The notes under the pieces are model-generated. The model was not told the origin of the DNA and did no database searches. It saw nothing but the letters and a program-made list of their open reading frames with translations. The position numbers and the translations under genes were made by a program. From Opitutales bacterium (GTDB taxonomy: Bacteria > Verrucomicrobiota > Verrucomicrobiia > Opitutales > UBA953): a DNA stretch of 34,535 nucleotides. Where the stretch lies: positions 1 through 34,535 of the forward strand of contig JAFYWY010000098.1 in NCBI GenBank assembly GCA_017546455.1, written 5' to 3'. Below are positions 24,217-34,019 of this stretch, piece after piece (the first letter of the stretch is position 1; each line of letters opens with the position of its first letter).

Positions 24217-25629
24217 ATGTCTATCGCTTCCGAATATAAAATTGCGGATATTGCGCTCGCCGATTGGGGACGCAAGGAACTCGACGTCGCCGCCTTCGAA
24301 ATGCCCGGCCTGCAGTCAATCCGCAAGAAATACGCACCCGAAAAGCCGCTTGCGGGAACCCGCATCATGGGATCGCTTCATATGACGATCCAGACCGCCG
24401 CGCTTATCGAAACACTGGTCGATCTCGGTGCAGATGTCCGCTGGGCTTCCTGCAATATCTTTTCGACGCAGGACCACGCCGCTGCCGCCATTGTCGCTGC
24501 GGGAACCCCTGTCTTCGCATGGAAAGGCGAAACCCTCGAAGAGTATTGGGATTGCACTTACCGTGCAATGACTTGGGCGGACGGAAACGGACCGGATCTC
24601 ATCGTCGATGACGGCGGAGACGCGACCCTGCTCATTCACAAGGGCTACGAGCTCGAAAACGGAGACATTTGGGTGGATTCTCCGAGCGAATCCGAAGAAG
24701 AAGCCGTCATCAAAGCCCTTTTAAAGAAAGTTTACGCGGAAGATCCGCAACATTGGCATCGCGTCGTTGCAAAATGGCGCGGCGTCTCTGAAGAAACGAC
24801 GACCGGCGTTCACCGCCTCTACCAACGCGCTACCGCCGGAAAGCTCCTCGTTCCCGCCATTAACGTGAACGACTCCGTCACGAAGTCGAAGTTCGATAAT
24901 CTCTACGGTTGCCGCGAATCGCTCGTTGACGGCATCAAGCGTGCTACCGACGTAATGATTGCCGGGAAAATTGCCGTCGTCTGCGGCTATGGCGATGTCG
25001 GAAAGGGTTGCGCCCAGTCGCTTCGCGGTCTCGGCGCCACGGTCTGGGTGACGGAAGTCGATCCGATTTGTGCGCTCCAGGCGGCGATGGAAGGTTATCG
25101 CGTTGTCACCGTCGAAGACACGCTCGGCGTGGCGGACATCTACGTTACGACGACCGGCAATTGCGATATCATTACGCTCGAGCACATGCAGCAAATGCGC
25201 GACCAGGCCATTGTCTGCAATATCGGCCATTTCGACAACGAAATCCAGGTCGGGCGCCTCAACGCGCTTGCAGGAACGAAAAAGGTGAACATCAAGCCGC
25301 AGGTCGATCGCTACGATTTCGAAGACGGGCACTCGATTTTCCTTTTGGCGGAAGGGCGTCTCGTCAATCTCGGTTGCGCGACCGGCCACCCGAGCTTCGT
25401 TATGTCCAACAGCTTTACGAATCAGGTTCTCGCTCAGATGGATTTGTGGAAGAACCGCGACAGCTACAAGCCCGGCGTTTATATCCTCCCGAAGCGCCTC
25501 GACGAAGAAGTCGCCCGTCTCCACCTTGAACGTATCGGTGCTAAGCTGACGACCCTGACGCAGAAGCAGGCCGATTACCTCGGCGTCTCCGTCGACGGTC
25601 CTTACAAGGCGGAAAACTACCGCTACTAA
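24217..25629 (+). CDS. ahcY: S-adenosylhomocysteine hydrolase (adenosylhomocysteinase)
   Basis: Cleaves S-adenosylhomocysteine to adenosine and homocysteine, relieving product inhibition of methyltransferases. 470 aa. The substrate domain has [32 protein letters not shown] and [10 protein letters not shown]. The NAD domain has [16 protein letters not shown]. The C-terminal helix pair ends in PYKAENYRY, where the Lys/Tyr contact the NAD of the partner subunit. The segment from about 150 to 190 ([22 protein letters not shown]) is the insertion of the bacterial long form. No SAH riboswitch is visible in the 45 bp between the gap terminator and the start. Confidence 0.97.
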   Translation: MSIASEYKIADIALADWGRKELDVAAFEMPGLQSIRKKYAPEKPLAGTRIMGSLHMTIQTAALIETLVDLGADVRWASCNIFSTQDHAAAAIVAAGTPVFAWKGETLEEYWDCTYRAMTWADGNGPDLIVDDGGDATLLIHKGYELENGDIWVDSPSESEEEAVIKALLKKVYAEDPQHWHRVVAKWRGVSEETTTGVHRLYQRATAGKLLVPAINVNDSVTKSKFDNLYGCRESLVDGIKRATDVMIAGKIAVVCGYGDVGKGCAQSLRGLGATVWVTEVDPICALQAAMEGYRVVTVEDTLGVADIYVTTTGNCDIITLEHMQQMRDQAIVCNIGHFDNEIQVGRLNALAGTKKVNIKPQVDRYDFEDGHSIFLLAEGRLVNLGCATGHPSFVMSNSFTNQVLAQMDLWKNRDSYKPGVYILPKRLDEEVARLHLERIGAKLTTLTQKQADYLGVSVDGPYKAENYRY

Positions 25630-25647
25630 TATCGCATTCGACGATTT

Positions 25648-25689
25648 CATCCTCCGTAAGCATTTAAGCTACGGGGGATGTTTGTTTTT
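25648..25689 (+). terminator. ahcY intrinsic terminator
   Basis: CATCCTCCGTA (25648-25658) pairs with TACGGGGGATG (25670-25680) with a single G-U pair, followed by TTTGTTTTT. It is 18 bp past the ahcY stop. Confidence 0.87.
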
Positions 25690-25774
25690 CGGGAGGATGG
25701 CGAAATTCTCTTTTCAGCGATATTTTTGTGTTGTGTAAATTTTAACTTTACAGGAATTTCAAAGGTGTTTTTTT

Positions 25775-25801
25775 ATTTGCGCAAATATTAACATTTGCCA
25801 A
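25775..25801 (+). promoter_or_regulatory. Palindromic upstream element of the calcium-repeat gene
   Basis: A perfect 12-bp palindrome ATTTGCGCAAAT (25775-25786) is followed by CATTTGCC, just before the start codon at 25802. A near copy (TTGCGCAAAATTCATTTG at 33943-33960) lies upstream of the paralogous gene at 34020. It may be an operator or part of a shared promoter. No function has been shown. Confidence 0.35.
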
Positions 25802-28519
25802 ATGAAAACACCGTTTACCGAAAATAAAAAACAGGCAGAGCGCGGTTTTTCGCGTGTGACATTAATATTGGCCCTTATCGTTTCCGCGGGAACGCTTTGG
25901 GCGCTTTCCGAAGTTTTTGAGAGCGATACCGACAATGACGGCTGGACGGACGCCGAAGAAATTGAGGCGGGTACCAATCCCGAGGATCCGACGGATCCTT
26001 GGGATTCCGATGAAGACGGTATTGCCGACTACCTTGAATTTGAAAATAAAACCGATCCGCTTGATCCGAATGATCCGCCTAAGCGGAGGAGGTTCTCAGC
26101 TTCGGCAACACCGGCAGTTACCCCGGTATTTCGCGATCTGATTGCGGAAGCGGAGGCAAAGGCAGGTGTGAAAAAAACGGATTCGAACGTCAAAATAATC
26201 GGACTCGGGAATGCGGATTTCAATGCGCCGCCGGGTTTTGAAGGCGGAAGCAAAGAAGAAACGGAAAACGCCCGCAAGATCCGATACCGCATTATGGGGA
26301 GTGATTCCCTGGGTTGGAGCGCCTTGGTCGGAAACGGGGTGGAGTATTGGCAGGAAGAAAACGGAAGTACAATCGGCGTTGAATTGTGCGCCGGTCCGAA
26401 GTCTCGCGGTGTCAAACAGCGATTTAAGATGGAGGCGACTAAAGATTTTTGCGGAGGCTATGCCCTTGTCTGGGATCATTACGGCCGCGTCCCGAAATCG
26501 GGGACAATCGATTACGGATACTCCGTGCGCGTGACCGTAGGCGATCCTTCGACAAATGCGGCTAAAACAATCGGGACTGAGCTGAAGATTGATTCGTCTC
26601 GTGTTCCTGTCGGCGGCACGGCGAAAGCTTGTTTATTTTTCGGTATCGACGAAATGCTGTTGCCCGCGATTGAGCAAAACGGGCTGTGGATCAGTATGAG
26701 CCCGAATGCTACGGGAACGCTTTCCGCCGTTGTCGGCAAGCTCCGTATCGTCAAAATCTGCATGGCAGTTGACAAAAATCGCGACGGAACGGTTTCCTTC
26801 GAGAGCGACGACTTTACTTCGGAGTCAGAGCCTTATCGCTTTTGGATTAATAATGACGATGACAAAGAAGATGGAGAAGGTGTGAGTGCTTCTTCGAACG
26901 ATCAAGCCGGAGTCGTTATTAGTGATCTCTCTACGGAAAATCCTGATAGTCTGCGCGATTTGGAAGATTTTTCGCGACTTCAGATTTGTTTTTCCGGTGA
27001 CCTGGATGCAATTGATTGGCTTTTCGGAAACTTCGAAAGCGGCAAAGTGAGAATGATGATTGCAACACCGGATACGGGAGGCGATACCCCGGAGATAAGG
27101 TTCATGCCGCACTTGGACCGGAGTGGCGATTTGGGTTACCTTGACGGAACTTATTCCGGCAGTCTGGATGCGCAATTAAAGGCGAAAATGTGGACTTCAC
27201 TTTCGGCTGATCCGGAAGACTGGCAGGACGATATTCTCGGTGAAATGTGGGGAAATCTTTGGAATTTATATCGAGAGAAATTTGTTGAATTTGATTCGAT
27301 TGAAAGAAGCGGAAATCTGTTAAATTTTCTTTTCGAGGGAAGTGCCGTCGGGAAAGGAAAATTCACGCTTGTGTTTTCCTCCTCAGAAAAAGATTTTCAC
27401 GAGTTGACAGGTGTCTGGCTGGAATTGTTAGATGTCCGCGAAATGTTCGAACAGGTAAAGTTGTCTTACAGTTCTTCCACGGAAACGAGTTCGTGGGAGC
27501 CTAGACAATCTAAACCTTTTAAATGTCCCTGGGACGAAGAGCCGGACAAACAAATTGTCTTTGTTCACGGATGGAATATGAAAGAGGGATCTACAAATTC
27601 CTATGCGGAAACCTCGTTTAAGCGCCTCTGGTGGCAAAATTACAAAGGGCGTTATTCGTCTGTTTACTGGCCGACAGGCTCGAATCCGTTAACTTATGCT
27701 CCGAGCGAGTTTACCGCTTGGAAATGCGGAGCTGCTCTGAAGGCGTACTTCGATGCACTGGCAGCCAACGGGCGATTGGTAAATGTAATGGCGCATAGCA
27801 TGGGCAATATTGTCGTGGGGAGTGCGTTGCGTGAAAAAGCCGTAATTAATAATTATGCGCTCATGAATGCCGCCATTCCGGCGGAATGCTATGACGATAG
27901 AGCAGATTTACGACAGGTCTCGGGAACGAAAAAACTTAGCTCGATGGGACTAAAATTTGCCAATCTCTTGTATGATTGGTCTTGGTCTGAATTTGAAAAT
28001 TGGGCCAAACCTTCAGTTGGAGATGATTCTAAGCGGGCGATTGCTTCTCGGGGGTATCGCGGATTTTTGAAAAATACCTCTTGCACGATGATCAATTTCT
28101 ACCTCCCGGAGGATTTTGCAACCGCAGAGGCCTGGGAGTTTCATAATTCGACCCAGAAACCCTTTTCCGGAGTTACTTCGTATAAATATAAAATAGGAGA
28201 GAAGATAGAGATGTATCGGGAAGTATACGCGGGGGAGGATTCGATGAATACCCCTGTAAGTAAAATAGAGCTTGTCCAAAGCGATGTTGAAGATCCTCAT
28301 CGAGTTATGGCGTATGTCGATTCCAGCAAAACGAAAGTCGCCGGAGCAGAAAGTAAGATGCAATTAGGTAATCACCCAATCGAAAGCATTAATATGGGAG
28401 ATAAAGACCCAAATTCGGTTTTCCCCAATTTCGAGGATAGTCATAGCGCCCAATTTGTGTGGCGCTTGCAAAAAACATGGAAGCTTTGGGAAACGTTAGA
28501 AGATAAACTGGATAAATAG
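25802..28519 (+). CDS. Secreted calcium-repeat protein with C-terminal alpha/beta-hydrolase domain
   Basis: 905 aa. An N-terminal hydrophobic signal/anchor (about 19-36) is followed by two thrombospondin-type-3 calcium loops (D42-T-D-N-D46-G and D68-S-D-E-D72-G) and the linker DPLDPNDPP. The middle (about 100-575) is of unknown fold, with an EF-hand-like loop D324-K-N-R-D-G and the phrase RFWINNDDD (from 346). About 580-890 is a serine hydrolase: FVHGW (H589), nucleophile AHSMGN (S666), and DSHSAQF with H881 as likely catalytic histidine. Probably a surface or periplasmic esterase/lipase. The next gene starts 1 bp after its stop. It shares its N-terminus with the gene at 34020. Base use is A+T-richer and codon bias weaker than in its left neighbours. 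The substrate is unknown. Confidence 0.85.
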   Translation: MKTPFTENKKQAERGFSRVTLILALIVSAGTLWALSEVFESDTDNDGWTDAEEIEAGTNPEDPTDPWDSDEDGIADYLEFENKTDPLDPNDPPKRRRFSASATPAVTPVFRDLIAEAEAKAGVKKTDSNVKIIGLGNADFNAPPGFEGGSKEETENARKIRYRIMGSDSLGWSALVGNGVEYWQEENGSTIGVELCAGPKSRGVKQRFKMEATKDFCGGYALVWDHYGRVPKSGTIDYGYSVRVTVGDPSTNAAKTIGTELKIDSSRVPVGGTAKACLFFGIDEMLLPAIEQNGLWISMSPNATGTLSAVVGKLRIVKICMAVDKNRDGTVSFESDDFTSESEPYRFWINNDDDKEDGEGVSASSNDQAGVVISDLSTENPDSLRDLEDFSRLQICFSGDLDAIDWLFGNFESGKVRMMIATPDTGGDTPEIRFMPHLDRSGDLGYLDGTYSGSLDAQLKAKMWTSLSADPEDWQDDILGEMWGNLWNLYREKFVEFDSIERSGNLLNFLFEGSAVGKGKFTLVFSSSEKDFHELTGVWLELLDVREMFEQVKLSYSSSTETSSWEPRQSKPFKCPWDEEPDKQIVFVHGWNMKEGSTNSYAETSFKRLWWQNYKGRYSSVYWPTGSNPLTYAPSEFTAWKCGAALKAYFDALAANGRLVNVMAHSMGNIVVGSALREKAVINNYALMNAAIPAECYDDRADLRQVSGTKKLSSMGLKFANLLYDWSWSEFENWAKPSVGDDSKRAIASRGYRGFLKNTSCTMINFYLPEDFATAEAWEFHNSTQKPFSGVTSYKYKIGEKIEMYREVYAGEDSMNTPVSKIELVQSDVEDPHRVMAYVDSSKTKVAGAESKMQLGNHPIESINMGDKDPNSVFPNFEDSHSAQFVWRLQKTWKLWETLEDKLDK

Positions 28520-28520
28520 C

Positions 28521-29549
28521 ATGAAGAATAGAAAACTATTTTTTTTTAACACTGTGGGAGTTTTGGCAATCTCAGCGTTTCTGGCAGTATTGCTGTTACC
28601 TCTGGTAAGCTGCGAAAGTCAATCTTTTTGTGTGAAGTTGTCCGAGACGAAAGGCAATGCTTCTGTGAGACCGGGGCTGCTTGATAAGATTCTTTCGAAC
28701 GAGATTGTTTTCTACGGGCAGGTTTTGGATTTAGAGGGGAATCCGGTTCCGAATGCGGAGGTAAGATATTCGACCTTAAACTCTCAAAACTTTGATAAAG
28801 TTTGGACAAGCGGAACGTCTAAAAAGATTGCGTTCGCAGATACGGATGGGTGTTTTGCAATTCATGACGTCGGCGGAAGCTTGTTTGTTAATTGCGACCA
28901 TCCGGAATACTATGGCACAGGAGATCATGCCGAGTCTTCTCAGCGTAAATTTAATTATGGCTTTCAAAGTGGCGATGAGCCGGCTTGGAATCCGCAGAAT
29001 CCTGCTATTTTCCGTTTGCGTAAAAAAGGCATTTGTGAGCCGCTGTACTACTCCTGTGGGAAAATGATAAATCAGGGAGAGTCGTGGACAAGACTTGATA
29101 AGGGGGAAAGTATCGTAATCAACCTTGCAAAAGGTGTACGCGGAGAAAGCGACACGAGTGTATCCGTTTCTTACGAGAGCGATAAGTCACCCGAACAGCG
29201 CGAAGGGTATGACTGGGAATATACTTTGCGCATTCCCGGAGGCGGCTTCATTGAAAAGCAAAAGAGCTTTGATTTCATTGCCCCGGAAGAGGGGTACAAA
29301 GAAGAGGTCAAAATTGGGTATAAGAAAACCGATGAAGCTTGGTGTCGCTTCAAGAAAGGCTTCTACTTTGTAAAGTTCCCGAACGGACTATACGGTATCT
29401 TTGAGATTCATGCAGAGCCGGGGAAAAAAGGGGATTTCACTTTTCGTGCGCTCGTTAATCCCAATCCGGATTCCCGAAACTTGGAATATGAGTACGAAAA
29501 ACAAATTAATAAAAACCAACGCAGTGGCTCCTATCGGGGGCGATTGTAA
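28521..29549 (+). CDS. Lipoprotein with carboxypeptidase-regulatory-like beta-sandwich
   Basis: 342 aa with a lipoprotein signal ending LVSC (cysteine 31). Residues about 55-125 form a carboxypeptidase-regulatory-like Ig fold: VFYGQVLDLEGNPVPNAEVRYS, then FADTDGCFAIHDVGGSLFVNCDHPEYY. The C-terminal half (about 160-342) is beta-rich without a family I can name, and includes KFPNGLYGIFEIHA and NPDSRNLEYE near the end. It starts 1 bp after the hydrolase gene, so translation is almost certainly coupled. It may dock, chaperone or restrain the hydrolase at the surface. The role is inference. Confidence 0.8.
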   Translation: MKNRKLFFFNTVGVLAISAFLAVLLLPLVSCESQSFCVKLSETKGNASVRPGLLDKILSNEIVFYGQVLDLEGNPVPNAEVRYSTLNSQNFDKVWTSGTSKKIAFADTDGCFAIHDVGGSLFVNCDHPEYYGTGDHAESSQRKFNYGFQSGDEPAWNPQNPAIFRLRKKGICEPLYYSCGKMINQGESWTRLDKGESIVINLAKGVRGESDTSVSVSYESDKSPEQREGYDWEYTLRIPGGGFIEKQKSFDFIAPEEGYKEEVKIGYKKTDEAWCRFKKGFYFVKFPNGLYGIFEIHAEPGKKGDFTFRALVNPNPDSRNLEYEYEKQINKNQRSGSYRGRL

Positions 29550-29652
29550 AGTTGGGCCATGGAGACCAAGAGGCGGTTCTCTTCTTCTGTGGGTGTTGAG
29601 AACTGCGGCTTGCCAAGGAGCAGTGTTTCCCGTAGATTCAACGTACTTTTTT

Positions 29653-29737
29653 GCTCGAGTGGTGAAATTGGCAGACACGTCGGATTTAGGTTCCGATGCC
29701 GAAAGGCGTATGGGTTCAAGTCCCTTCTCGAGTACCA
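29653..29737 (+). tRNA. tRNA-Leu (anticodon UAG)
   Basis: An 85-nt class II tRNA including the encoded CCA (29735-29737). The acceptor stem GCTCGAG pairs with CTCGAGT (one G-U). The anticodon stem-loop is TCGGA-TTTAGGT-TCCGA, giving anticodon TAG. The long variable arm is TGCC-GAAA-GGCG, and the T-arm is GGGTTCAAGTCCC. It reads CUN leucine codons. It is followed at once by a bidirectional terminator shared with icd. The 103 bp before it (29550-29652) show no other feature. Confidence 0.96.
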
Positions 29738-29773
29738 AAAAAATCCCTTACGGTTTCGTAAGGGATTTTTTGT
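29738..29773. terminator. Bidirectional terminator between tRNA-Leu and icd
   Basis: AAAAAATCCCTTACG (29738-29752) and CGTAAGGGATTTTTT (29757-29771) form a 15-bp stem with a 4-nt loop and A/T tracts on both sides. It serves tRNA-Leu rightward and icd leftward, 12 bp from the icd stop. Confidence 0.92.
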
Positions 29774-29785
29774 TTTCGGTTGGGC

Positions 29786-31030
<1,245 letters not shown>

Positions 31031-31033
31031 CGA

Positions 31034-31417
31034 TTAAACCTTAAAGCTGATTTTGAATTGGGCCTCGGCCTGATCGCGCGCCGGACGTCCGTTTTCAACG
31101 ACGAAATGAACGACGAGCTTGGCGGATTGACCGTTCAAAACATCTTCAAACATCGGCAGAACGCAGTTCGGCAGGAAGAAGCAGAAGCGGCCGTAATCGT
31201 AATACGACTTTTCGAGCGGAGCACCGGTTTGGACAAAATTAATCATTGCGGAACGGCCGTTTTCCGGCTTGAAGAACTCGCCTTCAACGAAGACTTCATA
31301 GCTGCAAACGTAGTTGTTGTTTGCGGGAAATTTCGTGGAGACGCGGATTTGCGCGCGCTCGGTTTGGACGCCGGATTTCGGGAGAAAGTTATTGTCTGCC
31401 ATGATGTTTGAGAGCAT
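31034..31417 (-). CDS. Unknown protein between mtfA-like peptidase and icd
   Basis: 127 aa from the ATG at 31417, which has a GGAAGA-like ribosome-binding site about 7 nt upstream. An internal ATG at 31402 (122 aa) is possible. A longer in-frame reading back to 31615 overlaps the upstream gene and is proline/arginine-rich shadow sequence. There is no signal or membrane segment. The protein is beta-rich with conserved-looking NNNYVCSYEVFVEGEFF, KSYYDYGRFCFFLPNCVLP and AEAQFKISFKV, suggesting a small beta-sandwich or PilZ-like fold, which is only a guess. It is cotranscribed with icd (3-bp gap). Confidence 0.65.
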   Translation of the reverse strand: MLSNIMADNNFLPKSGVQTERAQIRVSTKFPANNNYVCSYEVFVEGEFFKPENGRSAMINFVQTGAPLEKSYYDYGRFCFFLPNCVLPMFEDVLNGQSAKLVVHFVVENGRPARDQAEAQFKISFKV

Positions 31418-31494
31418 GAAATCTTCCCGCGAGCCTTTCAAATAGAAAAGCTCCGGAAGCGTGCTTTTGAGAAGGCGGGAGGCTCGCGTTTGGA

Positions 31495-32376
31495 TTAGTC
31501 TTCGGCGGTAGGCCAGGCGGCGGGGTCGAGGGCGTAGATTTCCGCAAGGGCGGTATAGGCCTCCGGGTGGGCGCGGCGGAGCGCTTGCGGGGTCCCGAAA
31601 AAGGCCTCCGTGCATACGGCGAAGAACTCGGCGGGATCGTCGGCTCCGTATTCGTCCAAGATCGTGTCGCTTGCGCCGGAACGCAGGCGTGCCATTTCTT
31701 TTTTGAAAAGCGCTTCCCAGCGTTCAAGGTGTTCTCGGGGAAAGTACAGCGGCTCGGTGTCGGCAAATTGGTGCGCGAACTCGTGGATGATGACGTTTTG
31801 GGCGTTTCCGGAAAAAGCAGCATCGCGCAAAATCCGTTCCTGAGACAAAATCACACTTCCGAAGGCCCGCGATTCGCCGTCATTTTCCGGTGGCTCCTCC
31901 TCGGCCGGCAAGGGAGTCGCTTCGCCGTCCGCGCTCGCCGCAAGCGTTTCCTGCGGATCGTGCAAACGAAAAGCTCTCGGGTAAATGAGCACGGAATGCA
32001 GAAAGCGCCAGGCCGGAGCCTCCCGTCCCAGCGTGAGTAGCGATGCATTGGCTGCGACGATGACGGCAATTTTATCGGACACTTCGCCGAGCCCGCCGCA
32101 AGGCTCGAAGGTTTTTTCCATTAAAAATTCTTTAATGCGTCGGGCGTAGCGGGCACGCAAGGGGCGGGGAATCTTTGCCGCGTGCGGAACATTGATTCGG
32201 ATGATTTTGGCCCAGGCTTTCGGAAAGGGAGCCGCTAAAAAACGCTCGCGGCGCCGTCGGGTGCGCCATGCGGGAAGGGCCGCGACAAGCAGTCCCGTCA
32301 AGAAAAGCACCCCCGCAACGCAGCAAAAAATCATGCCTGAAGCGTAAATGAATTTGCCGGAAGAAACGATGTTCAT
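31495..32376 (-). CDS. MtfA-like zinc metallopeptidase (M90 type), membrane-anchored
   Basis: 293 aa with one N-terminal membrane helix (about 12-36) and a basic stop-transfer RTRRRRERF. A soluble domain with the M90/MtfA layout follows: LRARYARRIKEFLMEKTFEPCGGL, LIYPRAF, GSVILS, then the zinc motif HEFAH (H198, E199, H202) in NVIIHEFAHQFAD. A downstream DDPAEFFAVCTEAFF (E250/E257) supplies the third ligand. MtfA in E. coli inactivates the Mlc repressor and is a cytosolic peptidase; the anchor here is a difference. It starts only 28 bp from the divergent maturase gene. Confidence 0.88.
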   Translation of the reverse strand: MNIVSSGKFIYASGMIFCCVAGVLFLTGLLVAALPAWRTRRRRERFLAAPFPKAWAKIIRINVPHAAKIPRPLRARYARRIKEFLMEKTFEPCGGLGEVSDKIAVIVAANASLLTLGREAPAWRFLHSVLIYPRAFRLHDPQETLAASADGEATPLPAEEEPPENDGESRAFGSVILSQERILRDAAFSGNAQNVIIHEFAHQFADTEPLYFPREHLERWEALFKKEMARLRSGASDTILDEYGADDPAEFFAVCTEAFFGTPQALRRAHPEAYTALAEIYALDPAAWPTAED

Positions 32377-32404
32377 TTTTCGAAAACTATGCTAAAACTG
32401 AGGC

Positions 32405-33640
32405 ATGAAGTCTCCGAAACAAAGTGCCGAGCCCCGTGCGTTCAATGTGATGACCAAGCCGATCGGCTCCATCTGCAATTTGAATTGCACCTATTGCTAC
32501 TACCTCGAAAAGCAGGCACTTTTTCCGCAAAAAAAGGATTGGCGGATGAACGACACCGTCCTCGAAACCTTCATCCGCGACTACATCGAAGCGCAGGAGG
32601 TGCCGGAAGTCAGCTTCGTTTGGCAGGGCGGCGAGCCGTCGTTGCTCGGCCTGGATTTTTTCAGGAAAGTCATCGAACTCGAAAAAAAATACGCCGGCGG
32701 AAAGCGTATCGAAAATGCATTTCAGACGAACGGCACGCTCATCAATGAAGACTGGGCGGCCTTTTTCGCGGACAACGGATTTCTCGTCGGCATCAGTATC
32801 GACGGTCCCCGGGAGTGCCACGACGCCAATCGCGTCACTCGAGCGGGCGCGCCGTCTTTCGATCTCGTGTTGGAAGGTATCCGGCAGCTTAAGCGCTTCG
32901 GCGCGGAGTTTAATACCCTGACGGTGGTCGGGGAGCATAACGTCCATCGCGGCGTCGAAGTTTATGAATTTTTGCGGGAAATCGGTTCGGGCTTTATCCA
33001 GTTTATCCCGCTTGTCGAACGTCCTGCGCCGCCGTCCGATGCCCCGATGCGTTTTGCTTCCGCGCCCGATTTGCTGAACGGCAATCTCGGCGGGGGCGAA
33101 GTCTTGCCCTGGTCCGTAAAGCCGGAAGACTACGGCAAATTTCTCTGCGATATTTATGATGTCTGGGTCCGGCGGGATGTCGGCAAGACTTTCGTTCAGC
33201 TCTTTGACGTTGCACTTTGCGCGTGGGCGGGCGTGCCTGCGCCGCTTTGCGTCTTCCGGGAAAAGTGCGGGAAGGCTCTCGCGCTCGAGCACAACGGCGA
33301 TGTTTTTTCCTGCGACCACTTCGTCTATCCGCGCTTCAAGCTCGGCAATCTTCTGGAAAAGAAACTCGGGACGCTTGCTGATTCCGAAGCCCAAAAACAC
33401 TTCGGCGAGATGAAGCTGAAATCGCTTCCGCGCGTTTGTCGCAAATGCGGCGTGCGCTTTGTCTGCAACGGCGAATGCCCGAAACACCGCTTCTGCGTTT
33501 CGCCCGACGGCGAACCCGGCTTGAACTATTTCTGCGCCGCGTACAAAAAGTTCTTCACGCACGTCGCGCCCACAATGACGCGCATGAAAAAGCTTCTCGA
33601 AGAAGGGCGCGCTCCCGCAGAAATTATGAATGAAGCTTAA
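32405..33640 (+). CDS. Anaerobic sulfatase-maturating radical SAM enzyme (anSME)
   Basis: Radical SAM enzyme that oxidises a Cys or Ser in type I sulfatases to formylglycine under anaerobic conditions. 411 aa. The SAM cluster motif CNLNCTYC (C24, C28, C31) is followed by the SAM-contact GGEP (75-78) and ISIDGPRECHD. The SPASM region has two more iron-sulfur clusters: C282, C288, C303, C345, C348, C354, C358 and C377, with CGVRFVCNGECPKHRF. No sulfatase is in the window, but the enzyme implies that sulfated glycans are used. Its start is 28 bp from the divergent peptidase. Confidence 0.93.
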   Translation: MKSPKQSAEPRAFNVMTKPIGSICNLNCTYCYYLEKQALFPQKKDWRMNDTVLETFIRDYIEAQEVPEVSFVWQGGEPSLLGLDFFRKVIELEKKYAGGKRIENAFQTNGTLINEDWAAFFADNGFLVGISIDGPRECHDANRVTRAGAPSFDLVLEGIRQLKRFGAEFNTLTVVGEHNVHRGVEVYEFLREIGSGFIQFIPLVERPAPPSDAPMRFASAPDLLNGNLGGGEVLPWSVKPEDYGKFLCDIYDVWVRRDVGKTFVQLFDVALCAWAGVPAPLCVFREKCGKALALEHNGDVFSCDHFVYPRFKLGNLLEKKLGTLADSEAQKHFGEMKLKSLPRVCRKCGVRFVCNGECPKHRFCVSPDGEPGLNYFCAAYKKFFTHVAPTMTRMKKLLEEGRAPAEIMNEA

Positions 33641-33670
33641 ATAATGCTTAGGGCTACCTCCAGAAATTCC

Positions 33671-33838
33671 TTTTTAGCGATTTATCTACGAAAAGAGCAC
33701 GTAGCTCGTTCCATTGCGCCGCAGGAATCTCAGGGACAAATCTGCATCGCTTAGCGGCGCATAAGGCCAGGGGCCTGTCCGCGGGTTTCGGCTCTGCCTA
33801 CACCCGCGGTTATCCTATGTAGTGCGCCTCCGGTGCAC
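33671..33838 (-). repeat. Dispersed structured intergenic repeat, copy 3
   Basis: Third copy, inverted relative to the other two, about 30 bp after the maturase stop. The long stem CCGCGGGT (33779-33786) / ACCCGCGG (33802-33809) is intact. The AGGCC/GGCCT hairpin is kept with a changed loop. The outermost hairpin has one mismatch. Like the other copies it lies at the 3' end of a gene. The remaining 33839-34019 contains no gene. Its only noted content is the TTGCGCAA element at 33943 and a possible promoter. Confidence 0.82.
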
Positions 33839-33942
33839 ATGCCAATCTTGAGACAGCTTTTAAAAAACGAATTTTTAGAAGTTGCCGTAAGTTTTCTGCG
33901 GCGTGGGTCGGAAGCGTAACCCGAAGGCATCAATCAATAAAC

Positions 33943-33986
33943 TTGCGCAAAATTCATTTGACAATTTTCGCTAAACAAATATCTCT
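33943..33986 (+). promoter_or_regulatory. Possible promoter/operator of the second calcium-repeat gene
   Basis: TTGCGCAAAATTCATTTG (33943-33960) resembles the element before the paralogue at 25802. It overlaps a TTGACA (33958-33963) that could be a -35 box, with a poor TATCTC-like -10 16 bp downstream (33980). Tentative. Confidence 0.35.
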
Positions 33987-34019
33987 TGCGTCTCTAAATG
34001 TATAAAACAAGGAAATAGG

